Assembly (NCBI RefSeq): GCF_008830365.1
Contig: NZ_WBKI01000002.1
Coordinates: forward strand, 62,001-126,000
Source: Serratia proteamaculans
GTDB lineage: Bacteria > Pseudomonadota > Gammaproteobacteria > Enterobacterales > Enterobacteriaceae
DNA length: 64,000 nt
Direction of reading: 5' to 3'
Below the pieces are notes generated by a model, which was not told where the DNA came from, searched no databases, and saw only the letters and a program-made list of their open reading frames with translations. Position numbers and translations under genes: made by a program. This document shows positions 27,645 through 35,663 of this stretch, in pieces (the stretch's first letter is position 1; each line of letters begins with the position of its first letter).

Positions 27645-29333
27645 GTGAACATAAACGTCGCTAGTTTGTTAAACGGTAACTACATCCTGTTACTGTTCGT
27701 GGTACTCGCACTGGGGCTGTGCCTCGGTAAAGTCCGTCTGGGCTCCGTTCAACTCGGTAATTCCATTGGTGTTTTGGTGGTTTCGTTGCTGCTCGGCCAA
27801 CAACACTTCGCCATTAACACCGAAGCGCTGAATCTCGGCTTTATGCTGTTTATTTTCTGCGTGGGTGTGGAAGCCGGACCTAACTTTTTCTCAATTTTTT
27901 TCCGCGACGGCAAAAATTACCTGATGCTGGCGCTGGTGATGGTCGGTTCCGCGATGGTGATCGCCATCGGCCTCGGCAAACTGTTCCATTGGGATATCGG
28001 CCTGACCGCCGGTATGCTCGCAGGATCCATGACCTCAACCCCGGTATTGGTGGGCGCTGGCGATACGCTGCGTAATACCATCACCAATGGTCCCGCACTG
28101 CTGGCGGCGCAGGATCATCTGAGCCTCGGCTACGCACTGACTTACCTGATTGGCTTGGTGAGCCTGATTTTCGGCGCGCGCTATCTGCCCAAGCTGCAAC
28201 ATCAGGACCTCTCCACCTCTGCCCAGCAAATTGCCCGTGAACGCGGCCTGGACACCGATAGCCAACGCAAGGTTTACCTGCCGGTCATCCGCGCCTATCG
28301 CGTTGGCCCGGAGTTGGTGGCCTGGGCCGATGGCAAAAATCTGCGTGAGCTGGGCATCTATCGCCAGACCGGCTGCTATATCGAACGTATCCGCCGCAAC
28401 GGTATTTTAGCTAACCCGGACGGCGACGCGGTATTGCAGGTGGGCGATGAGATTTCACTGGTTGGTTACCCGGATGCCCATGCACGGCTGGACCCCAGCT
28501 TCCGTAATGGCAAAGAAGTGTTCGACCGTGATCTGCTGGACATGCGTATCGTCACCGAAGAGATCGTGGTCAAGAACAGCAATGCGGTGAACAAACGCCT
28601 GAGCCAGTTGAAGCTGACCGATCACGGCTGCTTCCTCAACCGGGTGATCCGCAGTCAGATTGAAATGCCTATCGACGACAGTATCGTGCTCAACAAAGGT
28701 GACGTGCTGCAGGTCAGCGGTGACGCCCGCCGGGTGAAAAGCGTGGCGGAGAAGATCGGCTTTATCTCGATCCACAGCCAGGTGACCGACCTGCTGGCCT
28801 TCTGCGCCTTCTTTATTATCGGGTTATTGATAGGCCAGATCACCATTCAGTTCAGCAATTTCTCATTCGGCATCGGCAACGCCGCCGGTCTGCTGATGGC
28901 GGGCATCATGCTCGGCTTCCTGCGTGCCAACCACCCGACCTTCGGCTACATTCCGCAGGGTGCGCTGAACATGGTGAAAGAGTTCGGGCTTATGGTGTTT
29001 ATGGCCGGTGTCGGTCTGAGCGCCGGTGCCGGTATCGGCAACAGCCTCGGTGCCGTTGGCGGCCAGATGCTAATCTCCGGGTTAATCGTCAGTCTGGTAC
29101 CGGTGGTGATCTGCTTCCTGTTCGGCGCCTACGTGCTACGTATGAACCGCGCCCTGCTGTTCGGTGCGATTATGGGGGCCCGCACCTGTGCACCCGCGAT
29201 GGAAATTATCAGCGACACCGCGCGCAGCAACATCCCGGCGCTGGGCTATGCCGGGACCTACGCCATCGCTAACGTATTGTTAACCCTGGCGGGCTCGCTG
29301 ATTGTTGTGTTATGGCCGGGGATCCTCGGCTAA
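27645..29333 (+). CDS. ybjL: YbjL, putative transporter of the aspartate:alanine exchanger family
   Basis: A 562-residue inner-membrane protein, one residue longer than E. coli YbjL and very similar. Two blocks of about five membrane helices flank two cytoplasmic RCK_C domains (about residues 200-370), seen in [17 protein letters not shown] and [17 protein letters not shown]. The AAEx family motif [16 protein letters not shown] lies near residue 130 and [14 protein letters not shown] near 520. It starts at GTG 27645; the next residues [17 protein letters not shown] match the E. coli start. Substrate unknown. Confidence 0.94.
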   Translation: MNINVASLLNGNYILLLFVVLALGLCLGKVRLGSVQLGNSIGVLVVSLLLGQQHFAINTEALNLGFMLFIFCVGVEAGPNFFSIFFRDGKNYLMLALVMVGSAMVIAIGLGKLFHWDIGLTAGMLAGSMTSTPVLVGAGDTLRNTITNGPALLAAQDHLSLGYALTYLIGLVSLIFGARYLPKLQHQDLSTSAQQIARERGLDTDSQRKVYLPVIRAYRVGPELVAWADGKNLRELGIYRQTGCYIERIRRNGILANPDGDAVLQVGDEISLVGYPDAHARLDPSFRNGKEVFDRDLLDMRIVTEEIVVKNSNAVNKRLSQLKLTDHGCFLNRVIRSQIEMPIDDSIVLNKGDVLQVSGDARRVKSVAEKIGFISIHSQVTDLLAFCAFFIIGLLIGQITIQFSNFSFGIGNAAGLLMAGIMLGFLRANHPTFGYIPQGALNMVKEFGLMVFMAGVGLSAGAGIGNSLGAVGGQMLISGLIVSLVPVVICFLFGAYVLRMNRALLFGAIMGARTCAPAMEIISDTARSNIPALGYAGTYAIANVLLTLAGSLIVVLWPGILG

Positions 29334-29391
29334 CCGATAAGCAAAGAAGATGAATCAGTGGCAAAAATAATTTGAAATTTTTATCCCCGGT

Positions 29392-29421
29392 GAGAACTTT
29401 CCTTTCAGGGGGTAGTCTTAA
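29392..29421 (+). promoter_or_regulatory. Probable sigma-E promoter of rybB
   Basis: GAGAACTT (29392-29399) and GTCTTAA (29415-29421) fit the sigma-E pattern GGAACTT with a TC-rich -10, at 15 bases spacing. The -10 ends five bases before the conserved first base of RybB. RybB is sigma-E dependent in E. coli and Salmonella, which supports the assignment. Confidence 0.75.
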
Positions 29422-29426
29422 TTAGT

Positions 29427-29506
29427 GCCACTGCTTTTCTTTGATGTCCCCATTTTGTGGAGCCCGTTAGTCCCGCCTTTTTAGGTTCAAGACTATCGGG
29501 TTTTTT
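29427..29506 (+). ncRNA. rybB: Small regulatory RNA RybB
   Basis: An 80-base RNA whose 5' end GCCACTGCTTTTCTT is the conserved seed by which RybB pairs with outer-membrane-protein mRNAs. The middle (GATGTCCCCATTTTGTGGAG) also matches E. coli RybB as I recall it. The 3' end is an intrinsic terminator: CCCGTTAGTC pairs with GACTATCGGG (one mismatch), then six T. The terminator stem differs in sequence from E. coli but keeps its structure, as expected of compensatory change. It lies beside ybjL, as in E. coli. With Hfq it should lower porin synthesis under envelope stress. Confidence 0.92.
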
Positions 29507-29536
29507 ATTGCCTGGATAAACTCCGCAAGGGCTAAA

Positions 29537-30553
29537 TCACAGGGTTTGCGAGTAGCTAACCCATTTCGACATCTCCTGATGGGAGATATTTCCACCGCAC
29601 ACGACGATCCCAATGACGGCGTTAGCGGGAAGCTTGGGGGCAATGGCCATAGCCGCAGGTATCAGCGTCCCGGACGCCAGTTCAACCCATAATTTTGCAT
29701 CTTCGCCAAAGGCCACCATTCCCTCTATCGCGGCCTTATCCGATACCACAACCACTTCCTCGATATAAGCTTGAGCATGGGCCAGCATCACTTCATCAAT
29801 GACAGGCACACCGAGGGTAGAAATAATTGAAGTCACCTCAATGTTCACCGGTTTGCCGGCGCGCAATGCCTGGTGCATCGAACTTGCCCCAGAGGTTTCA
29901 CCCCCCCAAATTCTAATCTCTGGCTTTATGGCTTTTAGCGCGGTTGCCACACCGGCCAGCATACCGCCACCTCCCACCGCAACCAGGACGTCGGTAAGCT
30001 CCGGGCAGTCGGCAATGAACTCAAGTGCCAGGGTTCCGTGCCCTTCGGCGATCAGCGAGTCGTTGCAATCATCAATGACTACATATCCCTGGTCAGCCAA
30101 AGCCTTGGCCCGCTCAAACGCAGCGTGAACATCAGATTCCACGATAACAGAGCTGCCCAGTTCACCCACCCGGTAGATGGCGGTTGCCGGGGCACTTTTC
30201 GGCATAATAATAGTGACATCAGCCCCAAAGATCTTCGCCGCCTCGGCTATCGCAATGCCAAAATTACCGCCGCTCACCGCCACAAACCGGTTATCTTTAA
30301 CATCGCCCGCCAGGCTCAAAAATTTGTTAAGCACGCCCCTGGCTTTAAAAGAGCCCCCCAGCTGAGTATTTTCAAGTTTCAGGAAAACCGGCCTCTGTAG
30401 TTTTTCAGTCAGTTTCGGTGCTGGAATAGTGGCGGTGCGAATAACTTTCCCGTTGAGCCGTTCTGCTGCTTCAGTAATGGCGCTAAATTCAATTAATTTT
30501 GTCATTTTTGCCCAGTCAGGTGAATTCGATTGTTGGGTATATAAAGCTGACAT
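29537..30553 (-). CDS. PLP-dependent threonine/serine dehydratase-like enzyme
   Basis: A 338-residue fold-type II PLP enzyme. The Schiff-base lysine is in GGSFKARG, the phosphate-binding loop is GGGGMLAG, and the C-terminal CGGN segment contacts the pyridine nitrogen. The asparagine loop reads SGGNFG, where threonine dehydratases and serine racemases usually have S-x-G-N-H; the His position is Phe. There is no ACT regulatory domain, so it is a short, catabolic-type enzyme. It could deaminate serine or threonine, act on a hydroxy-amino acid such as 3-hydroxyaspartate, or be a racemase. I chose ATG 30553 (after AGGATTAAA); ATGs at 30583 and 30505 are alternatives. Not in this place in E. coli. 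Confidence 0.8.
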   Translation of the reverse strand: MSALYTQQSNSPDWAKMTKLIEFSAITEAAERLNGKVIRTATIPAPKLTEKLQRPVFLKLENTQLGGSFKARGVLNKFLSLAGDVKDNRFVAVSGGNFGIAIAEAAKIFGADVTIIMPKSAPATAIYRVGELGSSVIVESDVHAAFERAKALADQGYVVIDDCNDSLIAEGHGTLALEFIADCPELTDVLVAVGGGGMLAGVATALKAIKPEIRIWGGETSGASSMHQALRAGKPVNIEVTSIISTLGVPVIDEVMLAHAQAYIEEVVVVSDKAAIEGMVAFGEDAKLWVELASGTLIPAAMAIAPKLPANAVIGIVVCGGNISHQEMSKWVSYSQTL

Positions 30554-30640
30554 TTTAATCCTGCAGCCTTTATCGGAATACACGCCAAACTACAGACTTT
30601 TACTGCCGTTTTCTATTGCTTCACGCCAGGGCGCGATAAA

Positions 30641-30698
30641 CAAAAAAACCCGTCCAAGGGGCAATGGCCAACGGCGCAATGCACTCTCCAGACGGGTT
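30641..30698 (-). terminator. Probable terminator of the ecotin gene
   Basis: On the minus strand AACCCGTC and GACGGGTT frame a 36-base loop and are followed by seven T. The long loop contains partly self-complementary sequence that may extend the stem. It lies 50 bases past the ecotin stop. Confidence 0.6.
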
Positions 30699-30747
30699 CA
30701 TTTTCGGGTAATCACTTAGCCATGCTAATGGTTAGCACGCATCGGTA

Positions 30748-31260
30748 TTACTTCTGTTCTGCCTTGCTGACGGTGTCTTCGGCTTTCCACACGCGGTATT
30801 TCACTTCCACGTCTTTCGGTGCGTAGACCACGATTGGCAGGCGGCTGTTGTAGCGTTGCATGGCAGCGTCACCCAGGTTGGCAGCGATAAATTTCTGCTG
30901 TTTGGTATTGTCTGGGCAAGCCATCATGGTGGAAGCCGGTTCAGACAGTTTTTCCACTACCAGGTAGTCGTAACCCCAACCGGAAAGGGTTTTGGTTTCC
31001 AGCGTGCCGCCGATCATGTGGCGGTTGCAGTCCACTTCCAACGTTTTGCCGATCAGCAGTTCAACCTTGAAATTCTCTTCGTGTTCCTGCTTCGGCAGGT
31101 AAATCACCTGACGGCTCATGCCCTTTTCGGCTTTCGGGTAAGGGGCGACCTTTTCCAGCGGCTGTTTGCTGATATCAGTCTCTTCAGCAGAGGTGGCAGC
31201 AATGGCGCTGGCGGAAACGGCCATCAGCAGGCCGGAAAATACAACGGATGCCTTGTTCAT
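30748..31260 (-). CDS. eco: Ecotin, periplasmic serine protease inhibitor
   Basis: A 170-residue exported inhibitor of trypsin-fold proteases (trypsin, chymotrypsin, elastase, factor Xa). A signal peptide of about 21 residues ends ASAIAA. Conserved parts are [43 protein letters not shown], the reactive loop STMMACPD with the P1 Met, and KLPIVVY-type [21 protein letters not shown]. The two cysteines (DCN and ACP) form the loop disulfide. E. coli ecotin is 162 residues and lies elsewhere in its genome. Confidence 0.97.
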   Translation of the reverse strand: MNKASVVFSGLLMAVSASAIAATSAEETDISKQPLEKVAPYPKAEKGMSRQVIYLPKQEHEENFKVELLIGKTLEVDCNRHMIGGTLETKTLSGWGYDYLVVEKLSEPASTMMACPDNTKQQKFIAANLGDAAMQRYNSRLPIVVYAPKDVEVKYRVWKAEDTVSKAEQK

Positions 31261-31401
31261 GTTTATATCCCTACAATTTATTAAATGCTCCGGGCATAAG
31301 CTAATACACTACCGATAGGCTAGCCAGCAGTTTAATCTTCTTTACAATTAGCAATGGCCAGCGGCAATAACCCACCACAGACCATTTATTAGGATAAATC
31401 A

Positions 31402-32241
31402 TTAACGAGATGCGTTTTTGGCGATATAAGCCTTCACCACCTGATAGACATAATCCTGGCACGCCAGGCCCGTCTGCGGGTCATATTTACCCTGATTGGT
31501 AATATTGTTAGACAGTACGCGGATGCCAACAAAGGGGATGTTGAAGGCAGCAGCGATCTGCGCGGCGGAGGCCGTCTCCATTTCTTCAACCGAGGTATGA
31601 TAGTTTTTGTGGAAATAACCAATGCGGTCCAGTTCACTGTTCCACACGTCGGCAGAGCCGATCACCCCTTCAACCACCTTGCCCTGGGTATAGCTGCCCT
31701 TAACCCCCTCTGCTATGCTCAGGAGGTTGGCGTCAGCCGGGAATTGGCGGAGAGTGTGGGCATTCTTATCCTCACCGGCACTGCCTTTAGAAGCCAGTAA
31801 ATCCATCGGTTGCCACTGACGTGAGTCACTGCCCTCCCCCAGTGCCTTCTTCGGCGTTTTAAATGCCCCCAGGCTGACCGAATACTTACCCAACACAATG
31901 TCGTACACCTTCAGTGCCGGATCGTGGCCACCGGCGGTACCCTGATTGATGATCGCCACCGGGTGGAAGTTAGTCGCAGCAATCGCCGTAGCGGCCGCCG
32001 CATTAGACATGCCTTTCAGGGTTTCTGACACCACCACCGGATAACCGTCCACCGTACCGCGCCAGAAACGCCAACCACCAATCTGCTCCTCACGCGGGTT
32101 GTCCAGGCGCTGGGCGAAGCGTTCAGCCTCTACCGGCATGGCACCCTGCACCACAATCGGCCCAGTGACCTGCGCTAATGCCAAAGGTGAAAAAACTGCA
32201 CTACAGGCTGCCAACAGCGCCAAATTTAATTTTTTTGTCAT
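31402..32241 (-). CDS. Exported nucleosidase-like protein of the MTA/SAH nucleosidase (PNP_UDP_1) family
   Basis: A 279-residue protein with a clear signal peptide (cleavage near PLALAQ), so it acts in the periplasm or outside. The rest is a nucleoside phosphorylase/nucleosidase fold: GPIVVQGAMPVEAE aligns with the start of MTA/SAH nucleosidase, INQGTAGG with its IFTGVAGG-type loop, and VEEMETASAAQIA holds the Glu that binds the ribose. Where E. coli MTAN has catalytic Asp197 (ISDVAD), this protein has Asn (VLSNNIT, about residue 245), the residue used by 6-oxopurine-specific purine nucleoside phosphorylases. Substrate may therefore differ from MTA. GTG at 32247 is an alternative start. Not in this E. 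coli neighbourhood. Confidence 0.82.
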   Translation of the reverse strand: MTKKLNLALLAACSAVFSPLALAQVTGPIVVQGAMPVEAERFAQRLDNPREEQIGGWRFWRGTVDGYPVVVSETLKGMSNAAAATAIAATNFHPVAIINQGTAGGHDPALKVYDIVLGKYSVSLGAFKTPKKALGEGSDSRQWQPMDLLASKGSAGEDKNAHTLRQFPADANLLSIAEGVKGSYTQGKVVEGVIGSADVWNSELDRIGYFHKNYHTSVEEMETASAAQIAAAFNIPFVGIRVLSNNITNQGKYDPQTGLACQDYVYQVVKAYIAKNASR

Positions 32242-32378
32242 CGCCACATCATCCCAATAAAAAGCAAACGATTACCTTAGCCGAAAGCCGATAATACGCC
32301 TATCGCTTTCTCTACGTCAGCCAGCCGGAGGGTTAAGGTTTTCTTAAGGCAGAATTATTACAGTGGCAGCATCCATTA

Positions 32379-33131
32379 ATGTCACCGAGCCTGCGCGTGA
32401 ATCCAAAACCTTCATTAAATCAATCCTCAACAACACCCCAAATTAAGACTAACGCCCTTTACTCCCTGTCGGCATCCTTTTACCGTTGGCAGGTTTTGGG
32501 ATTGATAGTCAGTGGCCTGTTGTTCCTTTGGCTGTCGCGTAACGAACAGTTGGACTGGGCAGTCAGCAATTACTGGTTCGACGCCGCCAGTGGGCACTTC
32601 CCGTGGCAGAACGATCGCTGGCTGGACTTGATTAACCACCGCTTGCTGAAAATTGGCGTCATTACCGGTGCAGTGTTGGCGTTGTTTTGGGGAATTTTCC
32701 GCCGTAATCCGCGCATGATCGTCACCATGCTGCTGATCGGTATTGGCCCCTTGGTGGTCGGCATTCTGAAAGCCACCAGTGCGCACTCCTGCCCATGGGA
32801 TTTGATCGAATACGGCGGCAAGGCCATGTCCTACCCCTTGTTCGGTGCAATCCCGGCAGAACCTGGTCCGGGCCGCTGCTTCCCTGGCGGCCATGCTTCC
32901 AGCGGCTTTGCAGTGATGGCGCTGTTTTTCCTGTTTTACCCGCAACGCCCACGCCTGGCTTACTGGTGCTGGTTCGGCGGTATTGCGCTCGGCATGCTGA
33001 TGGGTTTTGGTCAGGTGATGCGCGGCGCACATTTTTTTACCCATAACCTGTGGGCGGGTTGGTGGGTTTGGCTCAGCCAGTTGGCTGTTTATTGGATGGT
33101 GAGCGGTTATAGCCGCCGCAAGACAAGGTAA
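32379..33131 (+). CDS. PAP2-family membrane phosphatase (COG3907-like)
   Basis: A 250-residue protein with a 35-residue cytoplasmic leader and about six helices. The three PAP2 phosphatase motifs are present in variant form: KATSAHSCPWDL (for K-x6-RP), FPGGHASSG (for PSGH) and RGAHFFTHNLWAG (for SR-x5-H-x3-D). These variants are typical of one branch of the superfamily and the catalytic His residues are kept. It probably removes phosphate from a membrane lipid such as a lipid pyrophosphate, or from lipid A; the substrate is not shown by the sequence. It ends five bases before the start of ybjG and is likely co-transcribed with it. Confidence 0.8.
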   Translation: MSPSLRVNPKPSLNQSSTTPQIKTNALYSLSASFYRWQVLGLIVSGLLFLWLSRNEQLDWAVSNYWFDAASGHFPWQNDRWLDLINHRLLKIGVITGAVLALFWGIFRRNPRMIVTMLLIGIGPLVVGILKATSAHSCPWDLIEYGGKAMSYPLFGAIPAEPGPGRCFPGGHASSGFAVMALFFLFYPQRPRLAYWCWFGGIALGMLMGFGQVMRGAHFFTHNLWAGWWVWLSQLAVYWMVSGYSRRKTR

Positions 33132-33136
33132 ATACT

Positions 33137-33742
33137 ATGGAGCAGTTGAATTATCTTCTTTTCGCCTGGATCAATGCGACCCCGGCGTCCCCCGAATGGT
33201 TGATCGATCTCGCTACTTTTCTGGCGCGCGATCTCATTGCTATCGTGCCGATGCTGATCGTCGGGCTCTGGCTGTGGGGGCCGCAGAATCAACTGGTATC
33301 GCAACGTGAAGTAGTGGCCAAGACGACAATTGCTCTGCTGTTCGCCATGCTTGCCTCAGCCACCATTGGTATGCTTTTGCCGCACGAGCGGCCATTCGTT
33401 GCCAGTGTCGGTTATACCTTCCTGGCACATGCGCCGGACAGCTCCTTCCCGAGCGATCACGGCACCGCCATCTTCACTTTCGCTCTGGCCTTTTTGTTCT
33501 GGCACCGGGTCTGGTCAGGGATTTTATTGCTGATTGTGGCAGCCGGCATTGCCTGGTCACGTGTCTATTTGGGCGTGCACTGGCCGCTGGATATGGTGGG
33601 CGGTTTCCTGCTCGGTCTGGTCGGTTGCCTGTTTGCCCAGTTGGTGTGGAACCTGTTTGGCGATATCATCGCCAACAAACTGACACGCCTGTACCGTTTC
33701 CTGTTCGCCATCCCGATCCGCAAGGGCTGGGTGAAAGAGTAA
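33137..33742 (+). CDS. ybjG: Undecaprenyl-diphosphatase, PAP2 type (BcrC/YbjG)
   Basis: A 201-residue membrane enzyme that turns undecaprenyl pyrophosphate into the monophosphate carrier for peptidoglycan and O-antigen synthesis, and can give bacitracin tolerance. PAP2 motifs are LLPHERPFV, SFPSDHGT and SRVYLGVHWPLDMVGG. The C-terminus FAIPIRKGWVKE closely matches E. coli YbjG (198 residues). It is followed after convergent DUF4432 and deoC by deoR; in E. coli ybjG and deoR are adjacent. Confidence 0.95.
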   Translation: MEQLNYLLFAWINATPASPEWLIDLATFLARDLIAIVPMLIVGLWLWGPQNQLVSQREVVAKTTIALLFAMLASATIGMLLPHERPFVASVGYTFLAHAPDSSFPSDHGTAIFTFALAFLFWHRVWSGILLLIVAAGIAWSRVYLGVHWPLDMVGGFLLGLVGCLFAQLVWNLFGDIIANKLTRLYRFLFAIPIRKGWVKE

Positions 33743-33755
33743 ATTGGCACTTTGG

Positions 33756-33775
33756 CAGGGGCGGCTCCGCCCCTG
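33756..33775. terminator. Hairpin between convergent ybjG and DUF4432 genes
   Basis: CAGGGGCGG pairs with CCGCCCCTG over almost the full length with a minimal loop. There is no long T tract on either strand. Probable mRNA-end structure for both genes. Confidence 0.5.
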
Positions 33776-33778
33776 TTC

Positions 33779-34621
33779 TCACACCACACCGGTTGTCACA
33801 CAAAACTCACGTGTTTTTCCCGCTCCTATCATCATCCCCGTCTGCCCACTCTGCTTCTGTGGGCTGCTGGTGGCCGGTTGAATGAACCTGAACAAACGCT
33901 GGTTTCCCTGTTGTGCAATAGGGCGCAGACCATAGTTAAACTGCTCAGTGGAAAACCGCGTGACGTAGCGCCTCCCCTTTGACGCCAACATGAAGAACTC
34001 GGCCTGATCGACATACAGTGACAGATCGTCCGTACACTGCACCCCCTGCTCGGCGATGCCCCCCGGAGGAGCCAGTGCCGGCATCGGTAAGTTCTGTCGG
34101 AACACCGCTGCGGGAATGCAGCCATAGTTAAGCTGGCAAACATAACTTAGCGACAAGGGGCGATTGGCAAGGTTGGTGATTTGCATATCAATCGAGAATT
34201 GCGCGCTGTCCGCCGTCAAACGTACCGCCGGGCGCAGTCGGCAATGTTGATGAGCAGACTCTCCACTGCCATACAGCGTCAATGTATCGCCCTCGACCTG
34301 CAACCACACTAGCTGCATGTCTGATAATGGGTCCCCCAGGCATGGCCAGGGTGAATGAAAGGCAACATTGCCCCCCGGTTTGCCTATCGGCGTTCTGGTA
34401 CTACGACGGCCCGACTTCAGCGAGTAGCCATCAAAATCGGCATCCCAAATCGTCAAAGTGCGGTAAGGCAATACCCGTAGTGAGCCGCGGCTGTTTGCCA
34501 GCGTCAGCATCGGCCCTGCTGTTTCACAGTTAAAAGTGGTGACTACAAAATCCGCATTGCGGAAAACTTCTTCTGGTTGCGCTCCGAACTGCTCTGGCGC
34601 CAGATTTATTATCATATCCAT
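33779..34621 (-). CDS. DUF4432 / aldose-epimerase-like protein in the DeoR regulon
   Basis: A 280-residue soluble protein with a galactose-mutarotase-like beta-sandwich pattern: SLRVLPYRTLTIWDADFDGYSLK, then FHSPWPCLGDP and LNYGCIP. I recognise it as DUF4432/DUF4432-like, a family often annotated as aldose 1-epimerase-related. It is divergent from deoC, and a DeoR-type operator lies about 52 bases upstream of its start, so it probably acts on deoxyribose or a related sugar, perhaps as a mutarotase. That is inference from position. The ATG at 34621 follows GGGGAAAGT; an ATG at 34651 is less likely. Confidence 0.72.
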   Translation of the reverse strand: MDMIINLAPEQFGAQPEEVFRNADFVVTTFNCETAGPMLTLANSRGSLRVLPYRTLTIWDADFDGYSLKSGRRSTRTPIGKPGGNVAFHSPWPCLGDPLSDMQLVWLQVEGDTLTLYGSGESAHQHCRLRPAVRLTADSAQFSIDMQITNLANRPLSLSYVCQLNYGCIPAAVFRQNLPMPALAPPGGIAEQGVQCTDDLSLYVDQAEFFMLASKGRRYVTRFSTEQFNYGLRPIAQQGNQRLFRFIQPATSSPQKQSGQTGMMIGAGKTREFCVTTGVV

Positions 34622-34672
34622 ACTTTCCCCCTGGGTGTTCACGCGAGTCATCCCGCGGCCAACGCCTGTAAA

Positions 34673-34688
34673 TGTTACTTAAATAACA
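34673..34688. promoter_or_regulatory. DeoR-type operator, proximal to the DUF4432 gene
   Basis: TGTTACTTAAATAACA is a near-palindrome that shares both outer arms (TGTTA and TAACA) with the E. coli DeoR operator TGTTAGAATTCTAACA. Four central bases differ. It lies in the shared promoter region. Confidence 0.65.
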
Positions 34689-34780
34689 TTTCATACGTCC
34701 CCATGTTATACACACAACAGCCAAAAAACGATGATCTGGGTATAACTTTTAAAACTTCACTATGTTTACCGCCGATGAAA

Positions 34781-34796
34781 TGTTACTATTCTAACA
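34781..34796. promoter_or_regulatory. DeoR-type operator, proximal to deoC
   Basis: TGTTACTATTCTAACA matches the E. coli DeoR operator at 14 of 16 positions. It lies 42 bases upstream of the deoC start and 108 bases from the other operator, so paired binding with a DNA loop is possible. Confidence 0.8.
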
Positions 34797-34837
34797 TTAC
34801 TCACATCCTGCTTTGAAAACCTTACTAAGGAATCGAG

Positions 34838-35518
34838 ATGACAACCGAAAACATTGATTACGCTCGCTATGTCGATCACACCCTGCTGGCGATGGACGCT
34901 ACTGAAGAGCAAATCGCCAAACTGTGTGAAGAAGCACAGCAGCACAACTTCTACGCCGTCTGCGTAAACTCTGGCTATGTGCCACTGGCGGCGCACCTGC
35001 TGCAGGAAAGCGAAGTGAAAATCTGCTCAGTGATTGGTTTCCCACTGGGTGCCGGTCTGACCGTAGCCAAAGCCTTCGAAGCTAAAGCTGCCATTGCCGC
35101 CGGCGCGCAAGAAATTGACATGGTGATCAACGTAGGTTGGCTGAAAAGCGGCCTGCTGGACGAAGTCAAAGCCGATATCGCCGCCGTGCGCGAGGTTTGC
35201 GCGGCGATCCCGTTGAAGGTAATATTGGAAACCTGCCTGCTCAGCGATGCGCAGATCGTTCAGGTTTGTGAAATGTGTCGCGAACTCGATGTGGCCTTCG
35301 TTAAAACCTCAACCGGGTTCAGCACCGGCGGAGCTCGTGAAGAACACGTCAAACTGATGCGCGCGACAGTGGGCAGTGAGATGGGTGTTAAAGCATCCGG
35401 CGCCGTGCGCGATCGCGCAACCGCCGAGAAGATGATCAAAGCAGGTGCGACTCGTATCGGCACCAGCTCTGGCGTAGCAATCGTTTCCGGTGATCAGGCT
35501 GCCGCCGGCAGTTACTGA
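34838..35518 (+). CDS. deoC: Deoxyribose-phosphate aldolase
   Basis: A 226-residue class I aldolase that splits 2-deoxyribose-5-phosphate to glyceraldehyde-3-phosphate and acetaldehyde. Motifs include [36 protein letters not shown], the Schiff-base lysine in [15 protein letters not shown], and VKASGAVRD with the proton-relay lysine. The length fits the shorter, Bacillus-type subgroup rather than the 259-residue E. coli DeoC, and it is not linked to deoA, deoB or deoD here. The start follows ACTAAGGAATCGAG. It is followed by deoR on the same strand. Confidence 0.95.
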   Translation: MTTENIDYARYVDHTLLAMDATEEQIAKLCEEAQQHNFYAVCVNSGYVPLAAHLLQESEVKICSVIGFPLGAGLTVAKAFEAKAAIAAGAQEIDMVINVGWLKSGLLDEVKADIAAVREVCAAIPLKVILETCLLSDAQIVQVCEMCRELDVAFVKTSTGFSTGGAREEHVKLMRATVGSEMGVKASGAVRDRATAEKMIKAGATRIGTSSGVAIVSGDQAAAGSY

Positions 35519-35562
35519 TAACCTGAGGCGTCTCAATACCGGGCGCGCGCCGTGATAATCTG

Positions 35563-35611
35563 ATGCGGGGTAATAAGTCCAGCCGATGGCTGGGTCCCTA
35601 TTACCCCGCAT
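35563..35611 (+). other. Large perfect-arm palindrome between deoC and deoR
   Basis: ATGCGGGGTAATA (35563-35575) and TATTACCCCGCAT (35599-35611) are perfect reverse complements of 13 bases. Inside is a second perfect stem, CCAGCC/GGCTGG with loop GAT. The next bases are TTGTGTG, with no good T tract. It could be an mRNA processing or stability structure, a partial terminator, or a protein site setting deoR level. Confidence 0.7.
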
Positions 35612-35663
35612 TTGTGTGTTCAGCCCTGGAGAAACTCTCTTAACCCTGTGGGAAGACAGACAG

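Noticed and set aside
34621-34837. A third DeoR-like site at ATGTTATACACACAACA
   Set aside because: Only one half-site matches and symmetry is poor; two better sites explain the region.
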